Source of the DNA: Pedobacter jeongneungensis
Lineage (GTDB): Bacteria; Bacteroidota; Bacteroidia; Sphingobacteriales; Sphingobacteriaceae
Direction: 5' to 3'
Assembly: GCF_000633455.1 (NCBI RefSeq)
Contig: NZ_AYMG01000010.1
Coordinates: 248,001-312,000, forward strand
DNA: 64,000 bases
The notes under the pieces were generated by a model. The model saw only the letters and a program-made list of their open reading frames with translations, was not told the origin of the DNA and searched no databases. Positions 8,957 to 17,148 of the stretch are shown here, in pieces. Positions within the stretch are counted from its first letter, which is position 1; every line of letters begins with the position of its first letter. The position numbers were made by a program, and so were the translations under genes.

Positions 8957-9523
8957 TTAAATAAATTTTAACAGCTCGTTATAAAGCTTCTCTGTTGGCA
9001 AGCCCATTACATTGGTATAAGAACCTTCGATACGCTCTACCACAACAATACCCCACCAATCTTGCACACCATAACTTCCGGCTTTATCAAAAGGCTGGTA
9101 GTTGTCGATATAGAAATCGATTTCCTCACTTGTAACGGCTTTACATAAAACTTCTGTCCGATCATAAAAGGAATAAGTTTTATCCCCTTTAACAATGGTT
9201 ACTCCTGTAAAAACCTCGTGTTTACTGCCCGAAAGTTTTTTTAACATTTCCTGTGCATGCGCGCGGTCGGTTGGTTTGCCTAAAATTTCGCCATTTAAGG
9301 CCACGATGGTATCGGCGGTGATTACAATTTCGCCATCACCAGTAAAAGCCTTTGCTTTTTGTTCTGAAATATAAACCGCAATTTCTGCCGGACTTAAACC
9401 GTCAGGATAACTTTCATCCACATCTTTTAATTCTACTTTAAAGTTTAAACCCATTAAAGTTAAAAGTTCTTGCCTACGGGGCGATTTAGAAGCTAAAACG
9501 ATAGGAGGAAAATTTACTGGCAT
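8957..9523 (-). CDS. maf: Maf-family nucleotide pyrophosphatase
   Basis: Encodes 188 residues. The family motif is at the N-terminus, LASKSPRRQELL, followed by VITADTIVALNGEILGKP, LSGSKHEVFTGV and the C-terminal YGVQDWWGIVVVERIEGSY and NVMGLP. Maf proteins hydrolyse non-canonical or modified NTPs (dTTP/UTP/m5UTP type) to monophosphates, cleaning the nucleotide pool, and were linked to septum inhibition. It is probably a single-gene unit: the neighbour downstream ends at its own terminator and the upstream one is the Cys-motif membrane gene. Confidence 0.92.
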   Translation of the reverse strand: MPVNFPPIVLASKSPRRQELLTLMGLNFKVELKDVDESYPDGLSPAEIAVYISEQKAKAFTGDGEIVITADTIVALNGEILGKPTDRAHAQEMLKKLSGSKHEVFTGVTIVKGDKTYSFYDRTEVLCKAVTSEEIDFYIDNYQPFDKAGSYGVQDWWGIVVVERIEGSYTNVMGLPTEKLYNELLKFI

Positions 9524-9540
9524 ATTTTAATTTTTTGCTA

Positions 9541-9576
9541 AAATAAGAAAAGCGGCATAAAGCCGCTTTCTTATTT
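9541..9576 (-). terminator. Terminator between the Spy-like gene and maf
   Basis: AATAAGAAAAGCGGC pairs with GCCGCTTTCTTATT, with a loop of ATAAA and one bulge. It lies just past the stop codon of the minus-strand gene at 9593. Confidence 0.75.
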
Positions 9577-9592
9577 GATATTTTAACAAGAT

Positions 9593-9982
9593 TTAGTTGT
9601 TTCCACCACCTTGTCTACGTTTTTCCATTTCGGCACGTTGCTCTTTTTGCCAGGCTTCATAAGCTTTTTTCTGATCGTCAGTTAATACTGCAGTAACTTT
9701 TGCATCGTTATCAGCACGCATTTTCTGCATTTTCTCTCTCATTGCATCTCTATCACCACCACCTTGCATTTCATCACGCATTTTTTTCATGGTTTCTGCC
9801 TGCTCAGTAAAAACAGCTGTTAATTTTGTTTTTTGATCATCAGATAACTTTAATTTTTCGTCTAACTGTTTTACACGTTCTTCAGGTTTCATCATCATCC
9901 TGCCTTGTCCACCACCTTGCTGCGCGTTAGCGAAACCAGCTATTCCTAGCATCAATCCGCAAATCATCATTAATTTTTTCAT
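9593..9982 (-). CDS. Exported Spy/CpxP-like (LTXXQ-type) small protein
   Basis: Encodes 129 residues from the ATG at 9982. The signal peptide MKKLMMICGLMLGIAGFANA starts there; the 16 codons upstream do not look translated. The mature protein is Met/Lys/Gln-rich and helical with two LSDDQKTKLTAV / LTDDQKKAYEAW repeats, like the periplasmic Spy/CpxP chaperone family. It ends in GGGNN. A periplasmic chaperone or metal/stress role is inferred only from that similarity. Confidence 0.75.
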   Translation of the reverse strand: MKKLMMICGLMLGIAGFANAQQGGGQGRMMMKPEERVKQLDEKLKLSDDQKTKLTAVFTEQAETMKKMRDEMQGGGDRDAMREKMQKMRADNDAKVTAVLTDDQKKAYEAWQKEQRAEMEKRRQGGGNN

Positions 9983-10085
9983 GTTGTTTTTGTTGTTTTT
10001 GGTTGAAAATTGAGCATGTTGGAGTATCAAAAAGGATAAAAGTTTAATCTATAAATGTAACTTAGCTGTTGCAGATTAATACAGG

Positions 10086-10916
10086 TTAATCCTTCAATAA
10101 CAGCACAGGAACATGCGATTTAATCGTCAATTTTTGAGATACACTTTCGTGCAGTAAACTTTCGAAAAAACTATATTTTTTAGGTAATGCGATAATCAGC
10201 TGTGCTTCTTCGCTTTTGGCAAATTTTACAATGCCTTTTATGGTATCAGGATGATCTGAGTAATGATAAGCCGGAGAAAAATCTTTAAGCATTTCGTGTA
10301 GAAAATGTTCTTCTTCTGAATCTATAGTATGCCCGGAATTGATGTTGAGCACCAAAAGTTCGAGGGCATGTTTGCTTAAGATATTCTTTAGGGCATGCAT
10401 CGGGATTACTTCTTTAACTTTTTTAAAATCGCAGGCTAAAATCGCTTTACGGATAGATTGATAATCGGCTTTAGGCGGAACAACCAAAACTGGTACCGGA
10501 CTTGATTTAGAAATTTTAATGGCATTCGAACCGATATCACTTTCATCTTTAGCCTTTTTACCATTGCTGCCAATAATAATGAGTTCGATCTCCTCTCTAT
10601 TTACCCGATCGATAATGGATCTCAGCAATGTTTCCCTTGTTAAATAAATTTCTATTTCAGCACGAGAATTAATTTCCAGCATTTTTGACTTTAGTTTTTC
10701 AAGGGCCTCCATCCTTTTGGTTATTTCGTCGGCAATGTGATCATCAGTAGTGATGACCATATCAGGTGTAGGAAGGATGCTCTCATATTCTGAAACATAG
10801 TAAGCATTAAGCAGGATAATTTTTGAGTTCTCCATCGCAAAACTCAGCCTGGCGGCATATTTGGCAGCATGATCTGCTGTTTTAGAAAAATCTACGGGTA
10901 CAAGGTATGTGCTCAT
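10086..10916 (-). CDS. Two-domain universal stress protein (UspA family)
   Basis: Encodes 276 residues in two tandem Usp domains (about 1-145 and 150-276). The first keeps the ATP-binding pattern G-x2-G-x9-G-S (GSNG ... IGSN at about 118-133) before the last strand VPVLVVPP. The second domain lacks that glycine pattern, so it may bind no nucleotide. Usp proteins aid survival under stress or stasis. The start codon lies 20 nt from a perfect 48-bp palindrome that must govern its transcription or translation. Confidence 0.88.
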   Translation of the reverse strand: MSTYLVPVDFSKTADHAAKYAARLSFAMENSKIILLNAYYVSEYESILPTPDMVITTDDHIADEITKRMEALEKLKSKMLEINSRAEIEIYLTRETLLRSIIDRVNREEIELIIIGSNGKKAKDESDIGSNAIKISKSSPVPVLVVPPKADYQSIRKAILACDFKKVKEVIPMHALKNILSKHALELLVLNINSGHTIDSEEEHFLHEMLKDFSPAYHYSDHPDTIKGIVKFAKSEEAQLIIALPKKYSFFESLLHESVSQKLTIKSHVPVLLLKD

Positions 10917-10935
10917 AATATTAAAATTAACATTT

Positions 10936-10983
10936 TTTACATTTATAAATTAATCAATCGATTGATTAATTTATAAATGTAAA
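10936..10983. promoter_or_regulatory. Perfect 48-bp palindrome upstream of the universal stress gene
   Basis: Every base from 10936 to 10983 pairs with its mirror, centred at 10959/10960. The core is AATCAATCGATTGATT and the outer arms are TTTACATTTATAAATT. The core looks like a TetR-family operator. The element has no loop, no GC-rich stem and no T tract, so it is not a terminator. It starts 20 nt before the usp start codon and would cover its promoter or leader. Confidence 0.85.
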
Positions 10984-11039
10984 TTTCGGATATAATCTTA
11001 TTTATTACAAATTTTGAGGTTGAAGATTTATAATGGGAA

Positions 11040-11098
11040 CGTCATTCTGATGGGTAGTGTGTAGCTAAAGATCCTTCGACTACGCTCAGGATGACAAT
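11040..11098. repeat. Dispersed inverted repeat, GTCATTCTGA variant
   Basis: GTCATTCTGA at the left end pairs with TCAGGATGAC at the right end, with CCTTCGACTACGC between. It is a variant of the GTCATT-ended inverted repeats found elsewhere in the window. The rest of this 252-bp spacer holds the palindrome and AACCAATGA-rich low-complexity sequence. Confidence 0.6.
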
Positions 11099-11168
11099 CG
11101 CGGTTATGGTAGTGACCAATATTCTACTAGCAATTACTAATGAACCAATGACCAATGAACTAACAAAT

Positions 11169-11696
11169 CTATTTACCAGAATCGGCAGCGTTTGGGTTTT
11201 CATCGTGCCATCTGCCCTGCACTTTCATTACTTTTTCAATGATGTCGCGGACAGCGGTTTTGCCTCCGTTATAAGGAGATATAAATGTAGAAATGGCTTT
11301 TATTTCTTCTACGGCATCAGCCGGACAAGTTGGAAGTCCAACCAGCTTCATTACTTTGAGATCAGGAATATCATCGCCCATATAGAGCACTTCTTCTGCA
11401 GTAATATTTTTATCCTGAAGATATTGGTTAAAAATAGCCACCTTATCTCCAGTACCAAGGAAAACATCAGTTACGCCAAGGTTAAAGAAACGTTTGCCCA
11501 TGGCAATACCATCACCGCCAGAGATAATACAGATGTTGTATCCCCTTTTAACGGCCAATTGCATGGCATAACCATCCTTGATATTAAAAGTACGCAAAGA
11601 TTGACCGTTATCAGTAACCTGAACAGATCCATCGGTAAGCACACCATCTACATCGAAGATAAAAGTGGTGATTTCTTTTAATTTCTGGAGAAACAT
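11169..11696 (-). CDS. kdsC: 3-deoxy-D-manno-octulosonate 8-phosphate phosphatase KdsC-like HAD enzyme
   Basis: Encodes 175 residues of a cap-less HAD phosphatase. The nucleophile motif is FDVDGVLTDG, motif II is IISGG, and motifs III/IV are GDK and YMGDDIPDL. The central NIKDGYAMQLAVKRGYN and the end PYNGGKTAVRDIIE match KdsC/YrbI. It removes phosphate from KDO-8-P on the way to lipopolysaccharide core in the cytoplasm. It is the last minus-strand gene after iscX. No kdsA/B is in view, so related phosphatases of other nonulosonates cannot be excluded. Confidence 0.85.
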   Translation of the reverse strand: MFLQKLKEITTFIFDVDGVLTDGSVQVTDNGQSLRTFNIKDGYAMQLAVKRGYNICIISGGDGIAMGKRFFNLGVTDVFLGTGDKVAIFNQYLQDKNITAEEVLYMGDDIPDLKVMKLVGLPTCPADAVEEIKAISTFISPYNGGKTAVRDIIEKVMKVQGRWHDENPNAADSGK

Positions 11697-11768
11697 TAGC
11701 GTGTTTGGCGTTAAGGGTTAAGCGTTCGGAGTGGACTCAGGACTAAAGACTCCGAACTCATGACTTAT

Positions 11769-12011
11769 TTACTGATTATCTCTCCACTCGTAAACCCAGG
11801 CAGATTGAATTTGCTCTAAATGGCCTTCACTGCTTTCTTCACGGGTACCTTTAAAGTTTGGCAAAGATAATACCCATTCTAAAAGTTCGGTAAAGCGGAT
11901 GCGGTAGATTTTAGCTTCAGTAAAATCATCGCCAAATTTCTCATATAAAGACATCGCAATATCTTCATAATCGTTCCAGTAAAAAGGTAAGGCAAATTTA
12001 TCGTTGTTCAT
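11769..12011 (-). CDS. iscX: IscX-like Fe-S cluster assembly accessory protein
   Basis: Encodes 80 residues resembling IscX/YfhJ: WNDYEDIAMSLYEKFGDDF, then IRFTELLEWVLSLPNF, an acidic helix with GHLEQIQSAWVYEW at the end. IscX binds the cysteine desulfurase IscS and iron and tunes cluster assembly. It is slightly longer at the N-terminus than the enterobacterial protein. It follows a 2Fe-2S ferredoxin gene by 77 bp on the same strand, the usual isc pairing, which supports the call. Confidence 0.85.
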   Translation of the reverse strand: MNNDKFALPFYWNDYEDIAMSLYEKFGDDFTEAKIYRIRFTELLEWVLSLPNFKGTREESSEGHLEQIQSAWVYEWRDNQ

Positions 12012-12088
12012 GTTTTGTTCGTTGTTGTAAGGTTGAAAAGTTTTAATATTGTAAGGCTTCGGACTCCCGACTAAAGACTCCGGACTAA

Positions 12089-12421
12089 TTAGTGTCCCAT
12101 AAAACCAGACTGATCTGGAATGGTTACTTCGATATCGCCGTTAATCACTACACACTGACATCCAAGGCGGGAAGTAATTTTCGGACGTACAGCCCTATCA
12201 ATAAAATCTTCTTCCTTATCAGAAATCTCTTCGATATTATCCATGCCCTTTGTTACGTAAACGTGGCAGGTACTGCAACCACAAACGCCGCCGCAGTTGT
12301 GCTGTAACTCGATTCCGTTATCCAGACAAACATCTAAAACAGATTCGCCCGCTGCTATTGGCAATTCAATAGATTCGTGATCTGCTTCTTCAAAATTTAT
12401 TTTTAGTTTAAAAATGCTCAT
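12089..12421 (-). CDS. fdx: ISC-type [2Fe-2S] ferredoxin
   Basis: Encodes 110 residues. The cluster ligands are seen as HNCGGVCGCSTCHVYV (about residues 42-57) and the distal Cys in RLGCQC near 88. The C-terminal IPDQSGFMGH is like adrenodoxin/Fdx-type ferredoxins. It supplies electrons to Fe-S cluster assembly, in line with iscX downstream. A TACTTTTG -7 box (12432-12439) lies 10 nt before the start codon, so the mRNA leader would be only a few bases. Confidence 0.9.
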   Translation of the reverse strand: MSIFKLKINFEEADHESIELPIAAGESVLDVCLDNGIELQHNCGGVCGCSTCHVYVTKGMDNIEEISDKEEDFIDRAVRPKITSRLGCQCVVINGDIEVTIPDQSGFMGH

Positions 12422-12431
12422 AATTATTTTG

Positions 12432-12439
12432 CAAAAGTA
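12432..12439 (-). promoter_or_regulatory. -7 promoter box of the ferredoxin gene
   Basis: TACTTTTG on the minus strand matches the Bacteroidota TAnnTTTG consensus, 10 nt upstream of the start codon. It lies between the DUF2520 and ferredoxin genes, so fdx can be transcribed on its own. Confidence 0.5.
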
Positions 12440-12461
12440 ACAAGCAAAAGCCGTAATTATG

Positions 12462-13226
12462 CTATTTCGGCATTAATTTTATGCTATTGCTTAGTGTTTG
12501 ATAAATGTTTTGCAATTCGGGCATATCATTTAACATGCTCAAATGCTTATTTAAGGTGTTTTCGTCGGCCCTCACCGCAGGTCCGGTCTGCACATTTTCG
12601 GGCAAATTGCCCATTACCTTGTCCGCTGTTTCAGCGATTAAAGGTCTAATGATTTCAAAATCTAAACCATTCTGATTTAAAATTTTATTGGCCAGTGCGT
12701 ACAAGTGGTTTGGAAAATTACAGGCAAATACTGCAGCAAGGTGCAACACTTTTCTCTTCTCGCCATCCAGCTCATATACCTGAGTGCTGATTTTATTTGC
12801 AAGCTCTTTTAAAATAGCCAACTGATCTTCATCACTTGCTTCAATACAAAGCGGGATATTTTCAAATGAAACTTCCTTACTTTTTGAAAAAGTTTGCAAA
12901 GGATAAAAAACACCCGCCTTTTTTACCTGGAAAGCCAGTACATTAATATCGGTAGTGCCAGAAGTATGTACGACCAAACCAGTGACATTTTTTAAAGATG
13001 CAGCTACCGTATCAATGGCATCATCCTTTACTGAAATAATATATAAATCAGCGTTCTGTTTAACCTCATTTAAATCACCTGTTGCTTCAGCTCCGATAGC
13101 TTTGGCCAATAAAACTGCATTACTCAGGCTTTGGCTGTATACCTGCATCAGTTCTTCGCCTTTACTTATTAAAGCTTTAGCTAAGTGTGTAGCAACATTT
13201 CCAGAACCTAATAAAACAATTTTCAT
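12462..13226 (-). CDS. Rossmann-fold DUF2520-type oxidoreductase-like protein
   Basis: Encodes 254 residues from the ATG at 13226, where the nucleotide-binding start MKIVLLGSGNVATHLAKAL (GxGxxxxH/A) lies. An upstream in-frame extension into ccmF is not expected. The middle contains VVHTSGTTDINVL and GVFYPLQTFSKSKEVSF, and the C-terminal half is helical, as in DUF2520/F420-dependent-NADP-oxidoreductase-like proteins. The start is 4 nt past the ccmF stop, so it is co-transcribed with ccmEF. Substrate unknown. Confidence 0.85.
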   Translation of the reverse strand: MKIVLLGSGNVATHLAKALISKGEELMQVYSQSLSNAVLLAKAIGAEATGDLNEVKQNADLYIISVKDDAIDTVAASLKNVTGLVVHTSGTTDINVLAFQVKKAGVFYPLQTFSKSKEVSFENIPLCIEASDEDQLAILKELANKISTQVYELDGEKRKVLHLAAVFACNFPNHLYALANKILNQNGLDFEIIRPLIAETADKVMGNLPENVQTGPAVRADENTLNKHLSMLNDMPELQNIYQTLSNSIKLMPK

Positions 13227-13230
13227 GATT

Positions 13231-15699
13231 TTATGCGGCTTTGGCTTCTTTTCTTCTTCTAAAAATTGAAAGTAAGAAACCAACAACCATTACAATAGTA
13301 CCAGCCCAATACAAATTAATGAAAGGAAATTCGATCGCTTTAAAAACTACCCAGTCTTTAGCCTGCTGCGGTTTCTCGAAAATTTGAAGCTCTACTTTTT
13401 TCTCATCAGGTAATACTTTAGAAAAACGGAACTTTAAGTCTAATTCATCCACTTTACGGGCGAAATCGAAAGTATTATTACCTTTTATTAAGAAGATGGG
13501 TTCAGTGTTGTAAATTTTACCGGCAGCATTAATTTCCAACGGCAAACCAACAGCATAATCGCCTTGCGCCAAAGCTAAATCCTTAGCAGTAGGTTTTCTG
13601 TTTAGATCTTTAACCGTAACAATGCCACTGGTGGTGTGGATGGTATCTCCTACCGAAACCTTAACAATACGTGGCTCTTTATAATTTTCATCATCCGAAT
13701 GACCTTCATGATCATCATGTGATGTTTTTTTAATGGCAGCACTGGTGATGTGGGTATATACATCATAAGTTAAATAGTGCTTGGTATCAGGAGAAGCAAT
13801 TAAGCCCATTTTCTCATTGTCCTGCACATGCGGATGTAAGTTAAAATCCTCCTTAACTTTCCCTGTTTTTTCATCTAATACCTTAAAATTAAGGGTATAA
13901 ATGGTATTTGGTGCTTTTGTGGTATCGCTGACATAAGTTACCGTATACTTACCCATCTTTTTGGGTTCGTTTTTGTATAACATGATGTTTTCACCCGGTT
14001 TTTCTGTTTTTTCGAAATCCTTTACCGGAATAAAATTATTCGCATTGATTGATAAGGGCTTGTTGGTGGCCGCAGAAATTAAAGCACCTAAGATTAAGAA
14101 AGCAAAACCGATGTGTGCAATAGCTGATCCGGCCAGTTTGGCCTTTCCGCCAAAAGCCTGATATAATATGGCTGCATTAGAAAGTACAGCAAACAAACAG
14201 CTAAAAGTAATCAGGATATACATCGTATTGGTATAAATACCGGCCACATATACCAAACCCGCTGTTAACACCATCGAGAAAATGATGGCTGATACTAAAC
14301 TGCTGTAAAACTTGCGTGGATCGGTTCTTTTATATTTTAAATACTGAGAAAAACCAGAAATCAAGGTAATTAATACCGCAAATGGAGCCTGCCATTGGTT
14401 GTAATATTTAACGGCATCAATCGGTGGGGTAAATTTAGTACCAAACGCTTTGTTAAAAACAGGTACCGAAGTAGAGAAGATTACCTGGATACAGGCAATA
14501 GTTACTACCAAAGCACCAATAAACATCCAGAATTCGCGGGAATAGGTTTCTTCATCTTTAGTGGTAATCGGCAATTCTTTCCACCGTACCACAATCAATG
14601 CTACAGCCAAAACGGCAAATACCACATTGTACAGGATCAAATGGCCAAACATCCCCATATCGGTGAATGAGTGAACTGATGTATCGCCCAAAATTCCGCT
14701 TCGGGTTAAGAATGAGGCATAAAGGACCAATAAGAAACTTAAAAATACCAGGGCAATTGCGGTAAAATAGGCATGACCAGTATTTTTATAGGCAATCATT
14801 ACGTGCACCGCTCCGATTAGGGTTAACCATGGAATTAAAGATGCATTTTCAACCGGATCCCAGGCCCAGAAACCACCAAAGTTTAGCGCTTCGTAAGCCC
14901 AGAAAGACCCCATAATAATACCTGTACCTAAAACCATCACCGCAAAAAGCGTCCATGGCATAGCAGGTTTAATCCATTCTTTATATCTTTTTTGCCATAA
15001 AGCAGCAATTCCGTAAGCAAAAGGCACCACCATACTGGCAAATCCCAAAAACAAAGTTGGTGGATGGATTACCATCCAATAGTTTTGCAATAATGGGTTT
15101 AATCCCCTACCATCGGTAATAAATTTAAGGTAATCTTTAAAGTTTTCCGGATTGGCAAAAACAACGGGCGCCATTGCTTTTAAATCAACAGCGTCTCTTA
15201 ACAGGATAAATGGAGAGCTACCGATACGTTCGCCGAAAATTGAAATTCCCAATAACATGGAGCTTAAAAACACCTGAGAAAAGGCTACAACCGTCATTAC
15301 AGGATTTTCCCATGTTTTGGCTTTCCAGATCAATAATGCACCCAAAAATGACTGCCAGAAAGCCCAAAGCCAAAAACTTCCTTCCTGCCCTTCCCAAAAG
15401 GCCGAAATGATATAGTAAACAGGTAATTCTTTTGAAGAGTGGAAATAAACGTAACTGTATTCGTTATAATGACCAAGTACGAGGTAAAACAAAATGGCAC
15501 CGATACCGATGATACTGGCAAAGTTGATCAGAAATCCAATCCGGCCAAGGTTTCTCCAGGATTTTTCTTCTAAATTTTTATCGCGACTGGCAAAAAAATA
15601 CGATATAGTTGATAGTAATGATGCACTAAATGCCAGAACAATAAAAAACTGTCCGATTTTACCTGGTAACAGGTGTTCGCCTACAAATTGAATATCCAT
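13231..15699 (-). CDS. ccmF: Cytochrome c biogenesis heme lyase CcmF
   Basis: Encodes 822 residues with about 14-15 membrane segments. Recognisable CcmF features are FWEGQEGSFWLWAFW, LNPLLQNYWMVIHPPTLFLGF and the tryptophan-rich heme motif FGGFWAWDPVENASLIPWL near residue 270. A large periplasmic domain at about 570-790 precedes the last helix and a basic tail RRRKEAKAA. CcmF attaches heme, handed over from CcmE, to CxxCH apocytochromes. It starts 8 nt past ccmE and is longer than typical (about 650 residues) because of that periplasmic domain. Confidence 0.92.
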   Translation of the reverse strand: MDIQFVGEHLLPGKIGQFFIVLAFSASLLSTISYFFASRDKNLEEKSWRNLGRIGFLINFASIIGIGAILFYLVLGHYNEYSYVYFHSSKELPVYYIISAFWEGQEGSFWLWAFWQSFLGALLIWKAKTWENPVMTVVAFSQVFLSSMLLGISIFGERIGSSPFILLRDAVDLKAMAPVVFANPENFKDYLKFITDGRGLNPLLQNYWMVIHPPTLFLGFASMVVPFAYGIAALWQKRYKEWIKPAMPWTLFAVMVLGTGIIMGSFWAYEALNFGGFWAWDPVENASLIPWLTLIGAVHVMIAYKNTGHAYFTAIALVFLSFLLVLYASFLTRSGILGDTSVHSFTDMGMFGHLILYNVVFAVLAVALIVVRWKELPITTKDEETYSREFWMFIGALVVTIACIQVIFSTSVPVFNKAFGTKFTPPIDAVKYYNQWQAPFAVLITLISGFSQYLKYKRTDPRKFYSSLVSAIIFSMVLTAGLVYVAGIYTNTMYILITFSCLFAVLSNAAILYQAFGGKAKLAGSAIAHIGFAFLILGALISAATNKPLSINANNFIPVKDFEKTEKPGENIMLYKNEPKKMGKYTVTYVSDTTKAPNTIYTLNFKVLDEKTGKVKEDFNLHPHVQDNEKMGLIASPDTKHYLTYDVYTHITSAAIKKTSHDDHEGHSDDENYKEPRIVKVSVGDTIHTTSGIVTVKDLNRKPTAKDLALAQGDYAVGLPLEINAAGKIYNTEPIFLIKGNNTFDFARKVDELDLKFRFSKVLPDEKKVELQIFEKPQQAKDWVVFKAIEFPFINLYWAGTIVMVVGFLLSIFRRRKEAKAA

Positions 15700-15707
15700 T
15701 AAATAAA

Positions 15708-16142
15708 TTAGTTATATTTTTTCCCGCCGTCCTTGCTTATTTCTTCGACCTTGCCGTCCTTATTAACCTCTACCAGGTTATCATTATATTTAGAAGGGCA
15801 CTTCATTAAAATTTTCGATGCGTAGAATTTGTCCTGATCCATTTTACCGATCAGTACTAGTTTTTCTGATTTTTCAAAATCCTGTGGTTTGGTACCTGCA
15901 TAGATTACCTCTCTCACTTCTCCTTTTTCATCTTTCATGTGAAATGAAAAATGATTGGCGTCTTTCAAAGCGTCATAATAAGTACCCATTGATTTTTCCC
16001 AGTAGCCCATAACGTGCTCTTCTTTACCAGAAAGCGTAGCCTGTTTGAAATTAGAGTAGGTATCAGTATTTGCATTTAAGCTAAATAAAATCCCTACGGA
16101 AATTGCGATGGTAATTAATCCAATGATTGCACTTTTCTTCAT
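15708..16142 (-). CDS. ccmE: Periplasmic heme chaperone CcmE, CxxxY type
   Basis: Encodes 144 residues from the ATG at 16142 (MKKSAIIGLITIAISVGILF, an N-terminal membrane anchor). An OB-fold beta barrel follows. The heme handle reads KCPSKYNDN: Cys115 and Tyr119 replace the HxxxY of proteobacterial CcmE, giving the CxxxY form known from Desulfovibrio-type proteins. It receives heme from CcmC and passes it to CcmF, encoded next. The -7 box TATCTTTG at 16170-16177 is likely its promoter. Confidence 0.92.
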   Translation of the reverse strand: MKKSAIIGLITIAISVGILFSLNANTDTYSNFKQATLSGKEEHVMGYWEKSMGTYYDALKDANHFSFHMKDEKGEVREVIYAGTKPQDFEKSEKLVLIGKMDQDKFYASKILMKCPSKYNDNLVEVNKDGKVEEISKDGGKKYN

Positions 16143-16169
16143 GTTTATATGTATTGTAAAAGCTGGCAA

Positions 16170-16177
16170 CAAAGATA
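16170..16177 (-). promoter_or_regulatory. -7 promoter box of ccmEF
   Basis: TATCTTTG on the minus strand, 27 nt before the ccmE ATG, matching TAnnTTTG. Apart from this, the 255-bp spacer 16143-16397 shows no structure. Confidence 0.5.
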
Positions 16178-16397
16178 GAAAAATAGGCTTAGCAAGCATT
16201 CTTTTACATTTTTCTTGTCTTTATATTGACAATTACCTGATTTTTGAAGTACAATATTTTGAAGAATGACAAAATTCATCACCCATTTTTGCGAATATCT
16301 TAAATCGTTCAAAATTCCGGACTGAAATTCTTAAGTTTGGCCCATCAGATAATCATTTCCTTTTTACATTTCATTGTAAAACGTAAACCTCTTTAAT

Positions 16398-17078
16398 ATG
16401 AACCCGAAACAACTGTATAAGCTACTTTTATTTGTATTGCTGATTCCCATTTTAAGTTCTTGTTTTGAAGTAATCGAAGAAATTAGCATGAAAAATGATG
16501 GTACAGGTGATGTTGTACTCACGATTAACTTAAGCCAAAGTAAAACCAAAGTGGCTTCAGTTATGCTGCTGGATAGTGTACAGGGTTATAAAGTACCCAG
16601 CAGGCAAAAAATCCAGCAAGAATTGAATGAAGCTGTTGCCTATTTAAAAAAATCAGAAGGAATATCGAATGTAAAAAGCAGCAGTGATTTTAATAATTAT
16701 ATCGCCACCATCAGTTTTTCGTTTAAAGATGTTTCAAATATCAACAACATTACTAAAAATATCCTTGCTCAGCAGAAAATCAAGGCTACCAATACCTCAT
16801 CTTATAGCTATAATAAATCAACAAAAACATTCAGCCGGAAATATCAGGCCGTGAGTACCGCAAAAACCGAATTCAATAAATTAAAAGCGAAAGACAAAGC
16901 TGTTTTTAATGGCGCAACCTATACGAGCATTTACCGTTTCGAATCGCCTGTAACAAGTAGCACCAACCCGGCATCAAATGTATCAAAATCAAAAAAAGCC
17001 GTGATGTTAAAAAGCAGCATCATGGATTTAATCAACGGAAAAATTAACGTATCGAACACCATACAACTATCTAAATAA
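16398..17078 (+). CDS. Unknown exported lipoprotein
   Basis: Encodes 226 residues with a lipoprotein signal (LYKLLLFVLLIPILSSC, Cys22). The mature protein starts with EVIEEISMKNDGTGDVVLTINLS, followed by Ser/Thr/Asn/Lys-rich alternating strands and helices (VSNINNITKNILAQQKI). I recognise no family with certainty. It leads a three-gene plus-strand run with two other exported proteins (70-76 bp gaps), suggesting an envelope role. Confidence 0.7.
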   Translation: MNPKQLYKLLLFVLLIPILSSCFEVIEEISMKNDGTGDVVLTINLSQSKTKVASVMLLDSVQGYKVPSRQKIQQELNEAVAYLKKSEGISNVKSSSDFNNYIATISFSFKDVSNINNITKNILAQQKIKATNTSSYSYNKSTKTFSRKYQAVSTAKTEFNKLKAKDKAVFNGATYTSIYRFESPVTSSTNPASNVSKSKKAVMLKSSIMDLINGKINVSNTIQLSK

Positions 17079-17148
17079 AATCATCGTGGTTTTTGGTCAA
17101 AGGGCCCAGAACGTAAACACGACCATCATCTCTAAAAAATCTATCTAA

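Noticed and set aside
11091..11681. 196-codon open frame antisense to kdsC
   Set aside because: It overlaps a clear HAD phosphatase gene almost fully, begins inside a dispersed repeat and shows no domain.
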